This document shows, in pieces, positions 23,495 to 36,000 of a stretch of DNA of 64,000 nt. Origin of the DNA: Cryptomeria japonica (taxonomy: Eukaryota > Streptophyta > Pinopsida > Cupressales > Cupressaceae); contig NC_081414.1 in assembly GCF_030272615.1 (NCBI RefSeq), positions 820,441,896-820,505,895 of the forward strand. The letters run 5' to 3'. The position numbers were made by a program, and so were the translations under genes. Numbering within the stretch: position 1 is the stretch's first letter; each line of letters begins with the position of its first letter. Below the pieces are notes generated by a model. It searched no databases and was not told the DNA's origin. It worked only from the letters and a program-made list of their open reading frames with translations.

Positions 23495-24260
23495 TTAGGA
23501 TGTAGACCCAGTGAGGGAGCAACCGTGTTCTACACCACGACCCCTTCCTCGACTGCCACCTTGAAAACTCTGCCCTGGATTGCTTCCTTGACCACCCTGC
23601 GGATGGGCTGAATTGTTACCATTTCTGCTGGGGGTATTTTCTTTTACTTTCGTAGGGAGGAAACCATTCAGGATAGCGAAATCTCTAAATTCCTCCTCCT
23701 TTTCCTAGTCTGCAACCTGATCCGTAAGAAACTTCCATTTCAAGAAAGAATGTGCCATAGCAGTGAATTGTTTGTGCCTCATTAAAGTCGAACCCTTGAG
23801 GTCTAGAAGGAATGGGTAAAAGGTAAGTGTTTCCTCCGAATCTGTGACTGAAGCAAGGTCTCCAAGCCACGGGAGGCCATTTCCAAGCATGACATAGCCC
23901 AAAACTTTACCTAGACCAACCAAAAACTCCAGGCCAAAGATACGGTTGGCTTAATCTCTTACCTCTATCTTGGGCACTCCAGCAGAGATGCTACAAATCT
24001 TGAAGAGATTTGAGTGTTATCCCTATAATATTCATTTCTTTCAAGATGGCCCCTACCCAAGACCATTTTAGCTGCCAAGACGACCAATTCATCCGTGGAA
24101 TGCAGAATTCTCTTCAGTTTTTGATTCGAGATTACCTTGAAGTTTGCTTGTCTATTTGGGCTTTCTAAGGAGACTGGAGTGTCAACGCCAAAACATGAAA
24201 TAGGGTTCGAAAACACCTTTACTATAAATTTCCTTGAACTAGCCATTCTCAACTGTCGAA
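23495..24260 (-). pseudogene. Unidentified broken coding region with RG-rich C terminus
   Basis: A minus-strand frame starts at the ATG at 24252 (MASSRKFIVKVFSNPISCFG) and stops after 95 codons. After a shift and several stops, another frame (23923 downwards) continues with VGLGKVLGYVMLGNGLPWLG and MRHKQFTAMAHSFLKWKFL. After one further stop it ends in a Gly/Gln/Arg-rich tail with GGSRGRGRG. Together this looks like one former protein of roughly 250 residues with an RG-box tail, as seen in RNA-binding or capsid-like proteins. I do not recognise it. It could be a decayed cellular gene, a retroelement gag or an integrated viral nucleocapsid relic; the sequence alone does not decide. Confidence 0.4.
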
Positions 24261-24760
24261 TGCAAGTGAATTATTCTGCTCTCTCAGACACAACCCAATC
24301 TTCTGAAAAAGAAAGCTCGGCCAAGATGGGAAAGAAAAGAAAATGAGAGCAACCAGCAGAAGGAAATCAAATTTGATGTGATTGCTCATATTAAAGACTA
24401 GCCGCCATACCCGATGACATCCTGCCACATTAAATGCATTTTGCCTTGAGAAGGGTTATCCAGCAGATTAGGAAGAATTTTGGAATATTTATCTGCCAGA
24501 TGGTCGATTACCATGACTTGAAAAAAAGGGGGTGCAAAAATCTCACCGTATTTCTGGAGTCACTTTCTTGGATTCTTAGAGATATTGGTGAACTAGTTAG
24601 ACACGATTTTATTTTATTTTGTCATTATCAAATGATGATTATTGCTGCTTATATTGTAGCCAGTATCTTCTCTGTCATAGTTCTTCCTTTAAAAAGATTT
24701 TCCTTCAGAATAAGACCGAAAAATCACATATTGAATAAATATTTAATGCTATTCCGTATT

Positions 24761-24920
24761 CATCAAAAGTTTAAACATGTGGCATAAATCAACTAATCCT
24801 ATAGTTCAGTCTGGTTCCTGGTATCAGTCTCTGACTCTATCATCAAAAGTTTAAACATGTGGCATAAACCAACTAATCTTATAGTTCAGTCTGGTTCCTG
24901 GTATCAGTCTCTGACTCTAT
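24761..24920. repeat. 80-bp tandem duplication
   Basis: CATCAAAAGTTTAAACATG starts at 24761 and again at 24841. The two 80-bp units differ at only about two positions, so this is a recent duplication. Confidence 0.95.
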
Positions 24921-27900
24921 CATGCTAGCACGCTTTGTAAAATGTATATATTATCTTGCAAGTCATTTTTTATTTTCAACTGCAGTCAAGTTCAACTTTT
25001 AGTTATGGAGACTGAATAATTGAAATTTGCTACAATTCCCTAAAAAATAGCCTGTCCTAGTCATCTGGTAAACACACCCCCCACCCCCGTGCCTGCCATC
25101 CCCGTCCAGGAAACTGGATGCAACATAGTTATTTTATTGTTTGAATACTCTCTATCCAAATTATTTTTCTCATGGTACTTGTCCACATTATTCTCCATAT
25201 TTTTCTTGTATCATAAGCAGTGTTCTTTTCTCAATAAATAAAGTACTATATATTAATATAGAAATTGCAAAAGTTACAAAAAGCAGACAACTAAGTGACT
25301 GATACTAAATACAGCTCACAGCATAGAGTTTCACACATTAAATTTTACAAATATCCGATTAATCAGATCACACTAAGCACAGAATAAGAGCATAGGTCTG
25401 TAAAAGCCTAAGACTCGAACTCTAAATCAGACTCCAAACTTTCGATGCCAACAATTAGGCAGCTTGGTGGCTTTATAGCAGACCTCACTAATCTTTTACC
25501 TCATTGTTTTTCTAATTTTTTAATCCAACCACAGGAAAATGAAACTTGTCCTTAGTGCTATATATAAATATAGAAATTGCAAAAGTTACAAAAAGCAGAG
25601 TGACTGAAGCTAAAGAGTCCTTCCGTACATAAATTTATGTTACAGTTTATCATCCAAAAGCTATGCAAATCCATCTGAAATCAAAAAACTAAAGCTACAT
25701 AGAACTGTTGAAACTTGAAACTGAAGAAAAGACCTAAAATAAGTATGTCACTGATAAAAGACAAAAACTGAAATAGCTATTAACCCCCATATCCCGTTAG
25801 GCAAAAATGCGAGACACATGAACATCAAACCCTAGATGAAATGTGAAGAAGAGTGAGAGATGCTTCTTTTACACTTAACCCAAATAGTCCTGAGCAGTAT
25901 CATCCTGAGAATCCAGGGTGCCCTGGAGATTTTCTTTTTGTTATTGATCATAGCATCTTCCATATTTACAGTGTTTGTGGGCACACCTAAAACCGACCCA
26001 AGCAGTATAGGGGCAGCTTTGAAAAGTGCTGCATCAAAGAGTTTCCTTGTTGGCAGGAGTCTCATCCATTATTCTACATAAACAGTGTCCATGCTTGGTT
26101 TATCCTGACATTAGCACACAGATCTTAGATGTTATTACTCGAATATGTAGGCATGGTACTGGAGAACACTAGCCCCGAAACAATATCAGTAACAAATGCT
26201 GATAGACCAAATTTCACATACAATTACAGACTGTCAAGTTGTGCATCAGTATTTACACAATATCATAACTAATGAAATGCTAACGATAATTAATTTTCTT
26301 GTAATATCTAGTGGCTCTAATATAACACATACAATAATATGAGCTTCATTAAAAAGTGTTATTTATTTCAACAGAATGTCCTTGACATTAGATATGGCAT
26401 TGAAATGCTGATTTTCTCATGTCTTCTTGCCATTTCTTTGCTTAAATCACACATTGAATCACCATCCCTCTTAAATGTTTGTGCATACTGATTCTTTTTC
26501 ATCCTGTTAAACGTTTATGGGTCAATTCTTTCTCATAGGTAATTCAAACAAAGCACAAATATTTTCAAGACAACCCTTGTTCCAGGTCATAACTAAGAGT
26601 CGACTTCTTTGTCATTCTCTTCAAGTACACAGTATGGATGTCATCTTATTTACGTTCCTCTTGTCTCTATCTGCCAACCTGGAAAAGATAAATAAAATTA
26701 AACTGCACACAGAGCATATCGTACATGGCCGATTGTAGAGACTCATACTTTTCTTCTCACCAGCTGATATTCCCAACATTGCATGGAATGTCCATGTACT
26801 GTATATAGATGAAATTTAATCCAACCGCATCAAACCAGTAGAAAAACTGCTTTAGTTTAGACCAATAGTCTAATCAACCATCAAGAAAACAAATGCAGTT
26901 TTTTCTGCTCTTTCTAACTCTTTTGTAGAATCCAGGATCAACAACTGGAGCAATGTTTTATTTGGAACTTAAATAAAAATGCAATAAAACTGCAACTAAA
27001 ACCACCAAGAAAACTTTATGGAGCTTTAAGCCTGATGAAGCTGAGTCTTGTGACTTTCCTTTAAACCTGGAGGAAAGTTTAGACAGAAATTGCTTTAGCC
27101 GTCCTCCCTTTGCTGCTACTTCTGCAGTCAAAATAAATTGACAACTATGAGAATCACGAATAATGGATGGTCTTCACCTTTTTTCAAGTATAAAATTAAG
27201 TACCAAATCTGTAAACTTAATGGATGTGCTTCATCTTTTTTCAAGTATCATATTAAGCACCAAAATTTTGAACTCACAGCAAGAAGTGACAAAATTAACT
27301 TAATTAGACAGACCAAAAGACCAAATTTTGTCAGAATTTATCCACCTTTACAATCCAATTTCTATTTACACAACCCAATCATAAATCATTGATTCATTAT
27401 CCTATTTAAACAGCTCCTCTTCCTTCAAATTTCCTCTCTCTAACATTGATACATTTCAAATGATCACCAAATTTTACAATTTGCTTGCCTTCTTTAAGAT
27501 CTATTTCAATTTATACCAGATCATTAATCATCAACCTATTTATTGTTTACATAATGCTTTGCTTCAATCATCCTTTCTCTTTACATTGAAACATTTCAAA
27601 GAAGATGACAATATTGCAGAGACTAGCAAAATATTTGAGGCAGAAAGTGAAAAACTAATGTAGACCATAATCAGAACAGAACCAGGTTTTTGGAAGGATT
27701 AGCTGGCCATCACATGCATTAGGGAAGTCGGAATCAACCAATTGCAGATAACCTTCAGGAAATAGGCTTTCAAGCAACCAGAAACAAGTTATGCCCAGTC
27801 AGATCCAAACTGAACTTGGACAATTCATTAAGAAGGCCTGTGAAATGCAGTGTTCCTAATATATTCCCTAATGGACTGGAAAATCTTCTTACACGGTGAA

Positions 27901-28547
27901 AATTGAGGCAACACTAGTGCATAAAACCTAATTGAATAGGCATGTTCATCCAAAAATGGCACCAACAAGGAAAAGAATTTTCAAATCAAAATAGCAAGAT
28001 AAGGCAGATAAACAAGCTTTAAACTATCATAATCAAATCTTTAATCTATAGTGGTGAAAAGATGAAGGGGCAAAAAGCAGATAAACAAGCTGAGGACTGC
28101 CATTGTCAAATTCAAAACAGAGAATCAAGAAAAAAAGAAGAGAAAATATCACAAAATTTAGAAGATGCAAAAACATGTGCAACTTTTACTGAATCATCTT
28201 GGAAACTGCCTGAAATTGGAATTGAAATGTTTCAGAATCGGAATTGGAATCAGATGTCCTGTGGAAAGGTACTATGTTTCAGTCCTGGAATCACCTAGGT
28301 ACATCAGCTGACATATGCAAGCAATTCTAAAACAGAAAAGCAATACCTTGAGCAATTTCATTGGGTATCCTAACAATTCAACTTTTTTTGTGTGTTTTGG
28401 CCCTCATGTTGGACTTGTTAGCTTGAAAACTATAGTCATTTTTATGACATCCTTGGTCCATCAATGAGAACCGATCAGAAATATGTTCCATGGACTAGCA
28501 CAGCCCCAATTGATCAAGGACAAGGCCAATGGTTATGAAGTGTTAAG
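24921..28547. other. Long stretch without a recognised gene
   Basis: The composition is less repeat-like than the rest of the window. A word of about 55 bp (ATAGAAATTGCAAAAGTTACAAAAAGCAGA region) occurs at about 25258 and 25568. Small open frames, such as those near 25832-26065 and 28062-28298, show no motif or homology I recognise. This could be host intron or intergenic DNA. Confidence 0.45.
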
Positions 28548-28571
28548 TGTTGTCTTGTCGAAACCCCAGAA

Positions 28572-29046
28572 TCCCGAAATTCCAAGTTCCCAGGCTTTTT
28601 GAAACCTAGAACCCCGGAATCCCAAAATTCCAAGTTCCCAAGCCTTTTGAAGCTCGGAACCCCGAAATCCCAAAATTCCAAGTTCCCAAGCCTTTTAAAG
28701 CCCGAAGCCCCAAAATTCCGAAATTCCAAGTTCCCAAGCCTTTTAAAACCCGAAACCCCAGAATCTCGAAATTCCAAGTTACCAAGCCTTTTGAAATCCA
28801 GAACCTCGAAATCTCGAAATTCCAAGTTCCCAAGCCTTTTGAACCTCGGAATCCCGAAATTCCAAGTTCCCAAGCCTTTTGAATCCCAGAATCCCAAAAT
28901 TCCAAGTTCCCAAGCCTTTTCAAACCCGGAACCCCGAAATTCCAGAATTCAAGTTCCCAAGCCTTTTGAAACCCGAAACCCCAGAATCCCGAAATTCTAA
29001 GTTCCTAAGCCTTTTGAAACCTGGAATCCTGAAATTCCCAAGTTCT
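28572..29046. repeat. 48-bp tandem repeat (about ten units)
   Basis: Units of about 48 bp (some shortened to 40) share GAAATTCCAAGTTCCCAAGC and CTTTTGAAACCC. Because 48 is divisible by three, long frames are open on both strands (e.g. repeated SKFPSLL or GLGTWNFGI). These are repeat artefacts, not proteins. Confidence 0.95.
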
Positions 29047-29489
29047 TGACTCCTCTCCCCTTATGACAAGCTCGGATGTCTGACCTCTAGTGACATCTAC
29101 ACTTCCAAATGGCGTGATCAACACTCAAGGCTCTTAATGCTCCACCAACCCTTGCGACTTGTCTACGTTCATTCATGGAGCTACAGGGGCGCATTTAATG
29201 TTTTTTGCCAAATTGCCATCAAGTGTAGTTTAGGGCCATACTCATTTATGGTTACTTGATGGCCTTCATGTCAGGCCTACATGCTCTGACTTTGGAATGT
29301 TAGACAATCCGCCTTTAGAAGTACTTTTCTTCTTGAGATTGCCTTGTCAAGGTATGGCAAGGTTGCTTGCATGCACACCATGTCAGGTTTGTGCACCTCC
29401 TTGCCTTCCCTGACTAACATTCCTCTATGCAAACTAAGGTCAAGGGTTCCCCTCCTTGACCATTGGTCTCTCCTCTGCGACCAGTTTGC

Positions 29490-29498
29490 TATATATAG
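29490..29498 (+). promoter_or_regulatory. TATA box of the 28548 LTR piece
   Basis: GCTATATATAGG, about 940 bp into the LTR piece and after the tandem array. Confidence 0.5.
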
Positions 29499-29533
29499 GT
29501 TGTTAAGCCTCATTGCAAAGGGTTCTCTCCCTG

Positions 29534-31897
29534 CTAGCTTGAGCTACTCTTTGCATCTTTAATTTCTGACACCTTTAGCAACTCATAGAGTGGTAGACTT
29601 ACCTTGACTTTCTTGAGTTCATCCAATACCAAGGCGGCCAATCTTTTCATTTCATTACCCGCGGGAGGTGAAATATTCCTTTGTCTGTATTCTTGCGCGT
29701 TCTGCGGGTACTCTGGAACGTTGCTGGCTTGGGGGTCTGGCGGAGTTGAGAAATTGTTTGGAGGGATCGACGTTGTTAAAGGTTCAGGATTCCTCTGATT
29801 CCTGTGATAAACTCTTTGGTTCACTCCTCCTGATGATTGATGAAACACTTCCTTTATTCCTTCTACTAGGACACTGTCGTTCAATGGTGGGAAGTAGTAT
29901 TCTGAATCCTCAACAGGTCCATTTGCAGATGCTGGCGGAAACTGGGATCCTGGTGGTACCATCGGTCCATTGGCCGACTCTGGAGGAAATTTCCCATTTT
30001 GCACTTGACTAATTTCTTCTTGTGAATATCTGCAGGTTTCAACGATCATGGCTTGACCATATTGCGTGGTTGGAACAATTTCGTACCCTGTGGTGGGAGG
30101 ATTTTCAGGTGGATTAGAGGTACGCATCTCTTGTTGGAAAATGTCGGCTGCAATCTTGAATTCAGGACACTGTAACTCGGAATGTTGGTTCGTGTTGTGG
30201 AGTCTGCACCAACTGGACAAGGCTGCTTCGGCTAAACACACTTTGCTTGAAGAGGGGTTCTCTTGACTTTGCGAATTTGGTGGGTTGTCTAAGGGTGTCA
30301 CCACATTTCCATTGTTCGGAGCTGTATTCCAAGGTCTCCTCTGGAAGCCTTGGTTGTTATTTCCTTGGTAATTGTTTCTAAATCCTTGATTATTATTTCC
30401 CTGGAAATTTTGGTTGTGATTAATCCTTTGCATGCTTTGGAGCTGATTATTCTGGTTCCTCAGGTGGGTTACCTCGGTCGATAGCCTCTTGACTTGTTCA
30501 ATCAATTCTTTCATTTCGTCCTTTTCTTCTTGTGTCCTTGACGAGCTTGTGGCATTTTGCAGGTACACAGGTTGTGCGGGTGGAGCTTGAGAAATTGGGG
30601 CTCCAGGGTGAAGGACCAACTGATTTGCCGGTTGTACGCTCGGATAAGTTGCCTGCGGAATTGGATTCATGACTGGAGTTTGGTTGGCCAAGGCCGTACC
30701 AACCGCCTGCATCTGGTTCGGTGCTGCGACAGGTCCCATGTGAAGAAGTGGCCCGGTGATATTTTGTCCCATGTGCTTACTTACTTCAATAGCCTTTGCA
30801 TAGGCCGCATTTAGATCATTCGGAGTCGGATGCGTCCTTACGAACATAGCTGTGAGATGATCTAAGGCTCCATAGTAAATTTCTCTTGGATCTGCAATGA
30901 GATAAGGGGGACGTAACATTGTGTATGCGCGGTGAAATCTGTTGTTGAAGGAAGTAATAGGTTCATGTTCTCTCCTTCGAACTTCAACAAATTGTCTGTA
31001 TAACTCAGCTGGTGTAGTTGGGATACCAAATTTAGCAATGAATGCATCTTTCATCGCGTCCCAAGTCCTGATGGACCCTGTAGGCAAATGAATAAACCAA
31101 AAGTATGCCTCTTCTCCCAATGAGTAAGGAAAAAGCCTACATGCCACATCTCCATATTCAATTTGTCTGTTACGAAGAAGGTCCTCGAACATCTTGATGT
31201 GATCTTCTGCCGTGCGATGGAAATCACTGACATTGAATTTGGAACAAAAGTGCTCTGGATTCTTCGGCATATCATGATAAATCGCGAATTCCAACGGTGA
31301 TGGATTGTTGACTAGCCAAGTCGCACCATTGAGTATATGAGGAGGAGGAGGTGGAGGTGGAGCACGTTGAGCCATCGTACCTTTTGAAGCTGAACTTGAT
31401 GAACTAGCTTGGCCTTTTGTTTGTGAAATTGCCTGGATATTGGATTGGATCGCCGCTTGTACTTGCTCTTGAAGAACTTGTGATGACTCAGGAGATCCTT
31501 CCAATCTTAGTTCGAATTCTTTGGGAGTGTCTTCTCTTTTAACTCGCTTTGCTTTGGAAGTAAACTGAAGTTCACTTAGATCCTTGATGCCTGGTGTGGA
31601 CCTCAACAACCTTTGATGTTTCTCGGGCGAGAATGAACCAATGCGATCCAGCGTGAAGTCTTGCAAGGATTATTGTAGGTTCCTTTGATTGCGAAGATTT
31701 CTAGCTATGACCCTTTGATGTTCTTCGGCTCTATCTTCCTCTTGCTCTAAGATGATCCTGACTCTGTTATATTCGACTTGACTTCTCCTTACGTTCCAAG
31801 CTACTTGATTCAATTCGGAAATGATGTCCTCTTGGGTATTGCCTACTTGCAAATTGGGTTGCACTACTTGATTCAATCCTTCATTTGGCAACACCAT
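29534..31897 (-). CDS. Element D Gag, near-complete with one in-frame stop
   Basis: From the ATG at 31897 the frame runs 75 codons to a TAA (31670-31672) and then continues in the same frame for about 710 codons to 29534. After a Gln/Ser-rich region comes the retrotransposon gag domain: FWFIHLPTGSIRTWDAMKDA, FIAKFGIPTTPAELYRQFVE and ITSFNNRFHRAYTML. It is followed by a Gln/Asn-rich linker with a short coiled coil (EEKDEMKELIEQVKRLSTEV), repeated NNNQGF words and a knuckle-like CRLHNTNQHSELQC. The end, PLYELLKVSEIKD, resembles the gag-protease boundary of plant Ty3 elements. The primer-binding site lies 75 bp upstream, so the start is well placed. Pol is not found downstream. One stop in almost 790 codons means either a young pseudogene or a read-through product. 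Confidence 0.9.
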
Positions 31898-31971
31898 TGT
31901 ACTTCATGATCATGCTTGCAATGTATTTCTCTTTTCAAAATCTTCGGACTTCGAACTTTCGGAAACTAAGA

Positions 31972-31989
31972 GCCCTCCTTCTAGCGCCA
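31972..31989 (-). promoter_or_regulatory. Primer-binding site of element D
   Basis: Four bases after the LTR end the minus strand reads TTGGCGCTAGAAGGAGGGC. It begins with the TGG that pairs with a tRNA CCA end and fixes the LTR/internal border at 31994. Confidence 0.85.
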
Positions 31990-32869
31990 ATTCTGTTGAC
32001 GTGTATTTTGTACACAATCATACACAGAATAAAATACCAATAGGCATCTTATCCTCTCTTGAGAAAATAGTCTCTAACTGCTGAAGATTCGCGTAATGGA
32101 TCAGTTAGGCAGACTCCAAGGTTCTTTTAGTAGGGTCTCTACGTGTGGACAAGCTTTTTTAGTGGTATGATGTGATTTGCTGTTTCCTCCAAGGGGTCTT
32201 ACGCATTCTAAAGCTCGAAGATTTTACTAAACTAAAAGGAACTTTCAAAAAAAAGCAAAAGATAGGGTTTAAAGAGGTCTAATCTAGCCTAACCCTATGA
32301 ATGACTTAGTATGGACGAGATTTGGCAAGACTCAACCAACTTCAATTTTGCCATAAGATAACAACTCAATTGAAATTAGTGCGATCTTCTAAGGTAATAT
32401 AATGGTATTCAATGCATCAAAAGATCAAGGACACTACTACGAAGGTACATATCCAAGACACAATGATAATTGAAGATTAAGGACTCAAAGTGTTCTCCAG
32501 TCGACCACACAAGGCGTTCCTACAATCAGCAAGAAGCTAGTGGTTTGGATTACGAATCCTACCAAATATCAAATCTCACACTTAGTCTTTCAAATTAACA
32601 AACTACTTCGATTGAGCACGATTCAAGTGTATCAAACAACCATGAAGATAACTCAAGAAATTTGCAACAAAACACCATAACTTCAATATTTTATTGATTT
32701 CCAAATCATCATGTACAACAATTGCTTGAATTTCTCTCTTCAAGACTCAATCTTGCTACAAAATAAAATTGCTTCTAACTCTAATCTCTCTTACATCAAC
32801 TATTGACTCATACTCTATTGACTCTCTATTACTCTATTAACTATTATCAAATGAAATGAAAAATGGGGG

Positions 32870-32878
32870 TATAAATAG
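32870..32878 (-). promoter_or_regulatory. Retro-promoter TATA box, element D LTR
   Basis: The minus strand reads CTATTTATACC. It lies 64 bp downstream of the inverted telo-box, the same spacing as in LTRs e and d, where the box reads CTATATAAG or CTATATAAAG. Confidence 0.7.
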
Positions 32879-32941
32879 CATCCCCAGTTACAATGAAAGG
32901 TCCAGATTGAAAGTAAATCAACGGACAAGATCATGACACCT

Positions 32942-32959
32942 AAACCCTAATTAGGGTTT
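32942..32959. promoter_or_regulatory. Inverted telo-box AAACCCTAATTAGGGTTT
   Basis: This perfect 18-bp palindrome is made of two telo-boxes (AAACCCTA, a known plant promoter element) head to head. The same palindrome occurs at 57915 and 63734 in sister LTRs. Confidence 0.8.
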
Positions 32960-33061
32960 GTTACAAATGACTTCCTTTTTACTGAACAATATTAAATACA
33001 TAGCCAAATATTAAATTTGGCACAAAAACCTAGGAGGTATCAACCAATGAGAAATAAGATG

Positions 33062-36000
33062 TCATGTCATCTGTAACAACCTTTCATCTAGAATCCTATT
33101 CCCTTTCCAATTCTCTTTCTTAGCATATGCAATGAATTTTGTCACGATTCCTTCGATTTCTGTGATTGGAATCTCGGGAAGATTCTTGATACTCTCTTCT
33201 AAGTGGATGATCTGATCGAATGCATCTAGAAGAGCCGCGTCCCAAGTAGGTTCAAGTTCCTTCGTTCTATCAATCAGGAGCATGGTGGCATACATCTGAT
33301 CATACTGTTCATCTGTAACATCTGCGTCTTTGCGAAAGATGATCTTGATTCTATCCTCAAATTCTTGCATATCCACATCTGTCTCGACCTCGATCCTTCT
33401 GTCAAGAATGGTACGAAGTACCTCAAATACTCTGTCCTGGATCGGATTGATCACCTCCTCAACTTGACCACATCTAACACTGATGTCCTCGAAGAGAACA
33501 CTCTTTATATGGAGTAAGGTTGACCACTGAAATAAACTGTGAGAATCACCTTCCAAGATCCTCTCCTGCGCTAAAATTCTTCTGGATGTATGTCTTATTA
33601 CTTTCAAGACAGGGATGATAACGTCCTTGGTATGGGCAAATGCAGCTACTGTTACCATCAATCTGTGGATTATCTCAAGAACTTGGATAGCCTGATGAAT
33701 AATCTTCGTCATCCTTGTAACAAACTCTATGGCCACTGTATGAGATCTATCCATCCAACTACATGTACGCTGGACCAGGTTCCTGAATCTTTCTGCTTCA
33801 TTGATCGATTGAAGGGGCAATGCCTGCACTGGTGATCTAACTGGATCCTAACGTCCCAAAGGTTCATTGATGTGACTGAAATATGTCCTCCATGCACCGA
33901 CCTCTCTCTCAAGCTTTCTATTCTTTTCCACTTCTTCTCTAAGCTTGTCCTTCAATGCCTCAAATGTATCGGTGGCATCATCTAAAGTCTGCTCTGCTGT
34001 GGATGGTCCTAACTCAAAAGTCTGTATATCATATTCCTCTGCTAGGATCTCACCCTCATATTTGTCTGCTGCCGGTGTAGCTATCTGCAGTTTTCTGGAT
34101 CCGATCTCATCTCGAATCATCTTGGACATCCTTGTAGCCTTCTTCTTCTCTATTACTTCATGTGAGCGTCCAACAAGGCTCTCTAAATCAATTGCATTGT
34201 CCTCGTCCTCTACTACGATCACCTTAATCAATCTTTCCTTCAACCAATCTGGGATATTCGATCTTGTCTCTTGAACTTGAATCTCTTTATGCACTATTTC
34301 TTCTTGTCTGGGAGGAGATGTCATTTCATTGTCTTCTTCTAACTCATAGACTTGGAGAGATCCATCTGACGAAACATGCTGTGCCTGTCCTTCCTCCTGT
34401 CTGTCATTCTGTACCATCGACTCCATGGACTCTTCCACTCGAATTGTTCTATCCTCTGGTCTGGAAGAAGTACCTGGTGTTTGATCTTTGTTGGCACCTT
34501 GCTTTTTCTTGGAAGGCTCTTTCTTTTCTGATCTTTCCTTTCTCTTCGAACCTCTCGGATGGAGATTGCCCTCACTGGCACATCGAAGGTTACCTTCACC
34601 TGAATTCCTAGGATTAGGATTGCCTTCACTCACCCTTGCTCCACCTTCGGCTGGTTTCTCTTCCAAAGTAAAAGACATAGCTATGCCTTGTTCTCTCAAC
34701 TTCTGATGCTGAACGTCTACCCATCTGCGAGTACAAGACAAGACTGGTGCCATCAAATCATCTAAATCCACGACCTCGGGCTCATTCCAATCCAACCTTA
34801 TTGTTTTGCTTTCTCTATCATAGGAAGACTGGATGTGCCTGCCATTGTCCTGAGCTTGGTCGGCCACTCTGTAAATCCTGCATTTCCTGATGAAATCCAA
34901 AGGCAATCTAGAATGTATCTTTCGTTTCACTTCAAGATCATCTAGGAGGTTCATCATAAAATCTTCAATTTGGTGCTCATGTTTAAATCTTCTACCGACC
35001 GTCTCCTCTAAATGTCAATGTGGATCAAAACTATTTCTCCAAGCAAAAGATGAAAAAGAATACAAGGCTAACTCCTTCTCTGCGTCATCCATGGCTAAGA
35101 CATTAGGACATACCTCAACTGAATTACCCAAAATAATAGGTACCTGAACTCCATTCTGATGTCTGTGTCTGAATGCCTTCACATATGCTGCCAACTGCCT
35201 TGTTACCTCAAGTAACACAATTCTGTCTGTCGGATACCTCGGCAACATGTATGGAGGTAAAGGACATCCATGCACTCTAATGTAAGTGAACTTGGAAAAC
35301 TGAATGAACCAAGCACCGTACCTCTTGATGAATTCCTGGGCATCCTGAGATAATCTATTGTGAATCCCACCTTGCAACGTCCTTGTGATGTTCATCGTGA
35401 AAGTATCATTAACTAACTTGTAGTTTTTCCCTGGCGGATGATGCAAGTAGGCATAGGATTCACAAGCTCTGACCTCGCCGGGTCCTCTTCCAATCACTCC
35501 TCTGTGAGGTAGTCCTGCGTACTCAACACTCCTGATCAAAGCATAGATGACGTATGAACTCATGTGGAAGGACTTAGTAGCCCTGAGTCTCCTCAACTGT
35601 ACGTCTAAGCAATGACTAATTATCCTAGCCCAATGTATCGTACCCTTTCCTTGAACAATCACCTGGATGAAATAAAACATCCACTTCTCAAAATAGAAGG
35701 CATGAGGTGCTCCTGTAACTCGGTTGAGCATAGTAATCAAATCTCTGTATTCCTCCTGGAAATCAATCCGGTGCGGTGTGTTCGGTACCTTGCTTAGACG
35801 GGGACGACTCTTGAGTAGCCAGTTCTTGTTGATTATGCTTAGGCAAGCATCTGGATCATCATCGTACACTGATCTGGCTCCTTCAATGCTCTTATATATC
35901 ATGTCCCTGTGCTCTGGAAGATGGAAAGCTTCACTTATAGCTTCCTCTGAAAGGTACGCCAAAGTGTTTCCCTCATTGGACACAATTGTCCTGGACTGTG

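Larger units (their letters stand above)
28548..29530 (+). mobile_element. Plus-strand LTR piece of unknown family next to gag of element D
   Basis: It begins TGTTGTCTTGTCGAAACCCC at 28548, holds a 48-bp tandem array, then a TATA box at 29490 followed by a leader-like stretch. It abuts the 3' end of the minus-strand gag of element D near 29530. The LTR 3' end and a TSD were not found, so it is probably truncated. I infer an LTR from the TG start, the array in the U3 position and the TATA box. Confidence 0.45.

Noticed and set aside
25832-26065. Possible host exon on the minus strand
   Set aside because: No motif, no convincing splice sites, no similarity I recognise.
28514-29000. Long overlapping frames on both strands
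   Set aside because: They are produced by the 48-bp tandem repeat, whose unit length is a multiple of three.
29277-29513. 78-codon minus-strand frame after gag of element D as protease
   Set aside because: No protease motif; it lies in the plus-strand LTR piece with a TATA box.
33590-35147. Plus-strand frames antisense to the U3 frame
   Set aside because: They are short, overlap a 3.2-kb minus-strand frame and have no motif; shadows of it.
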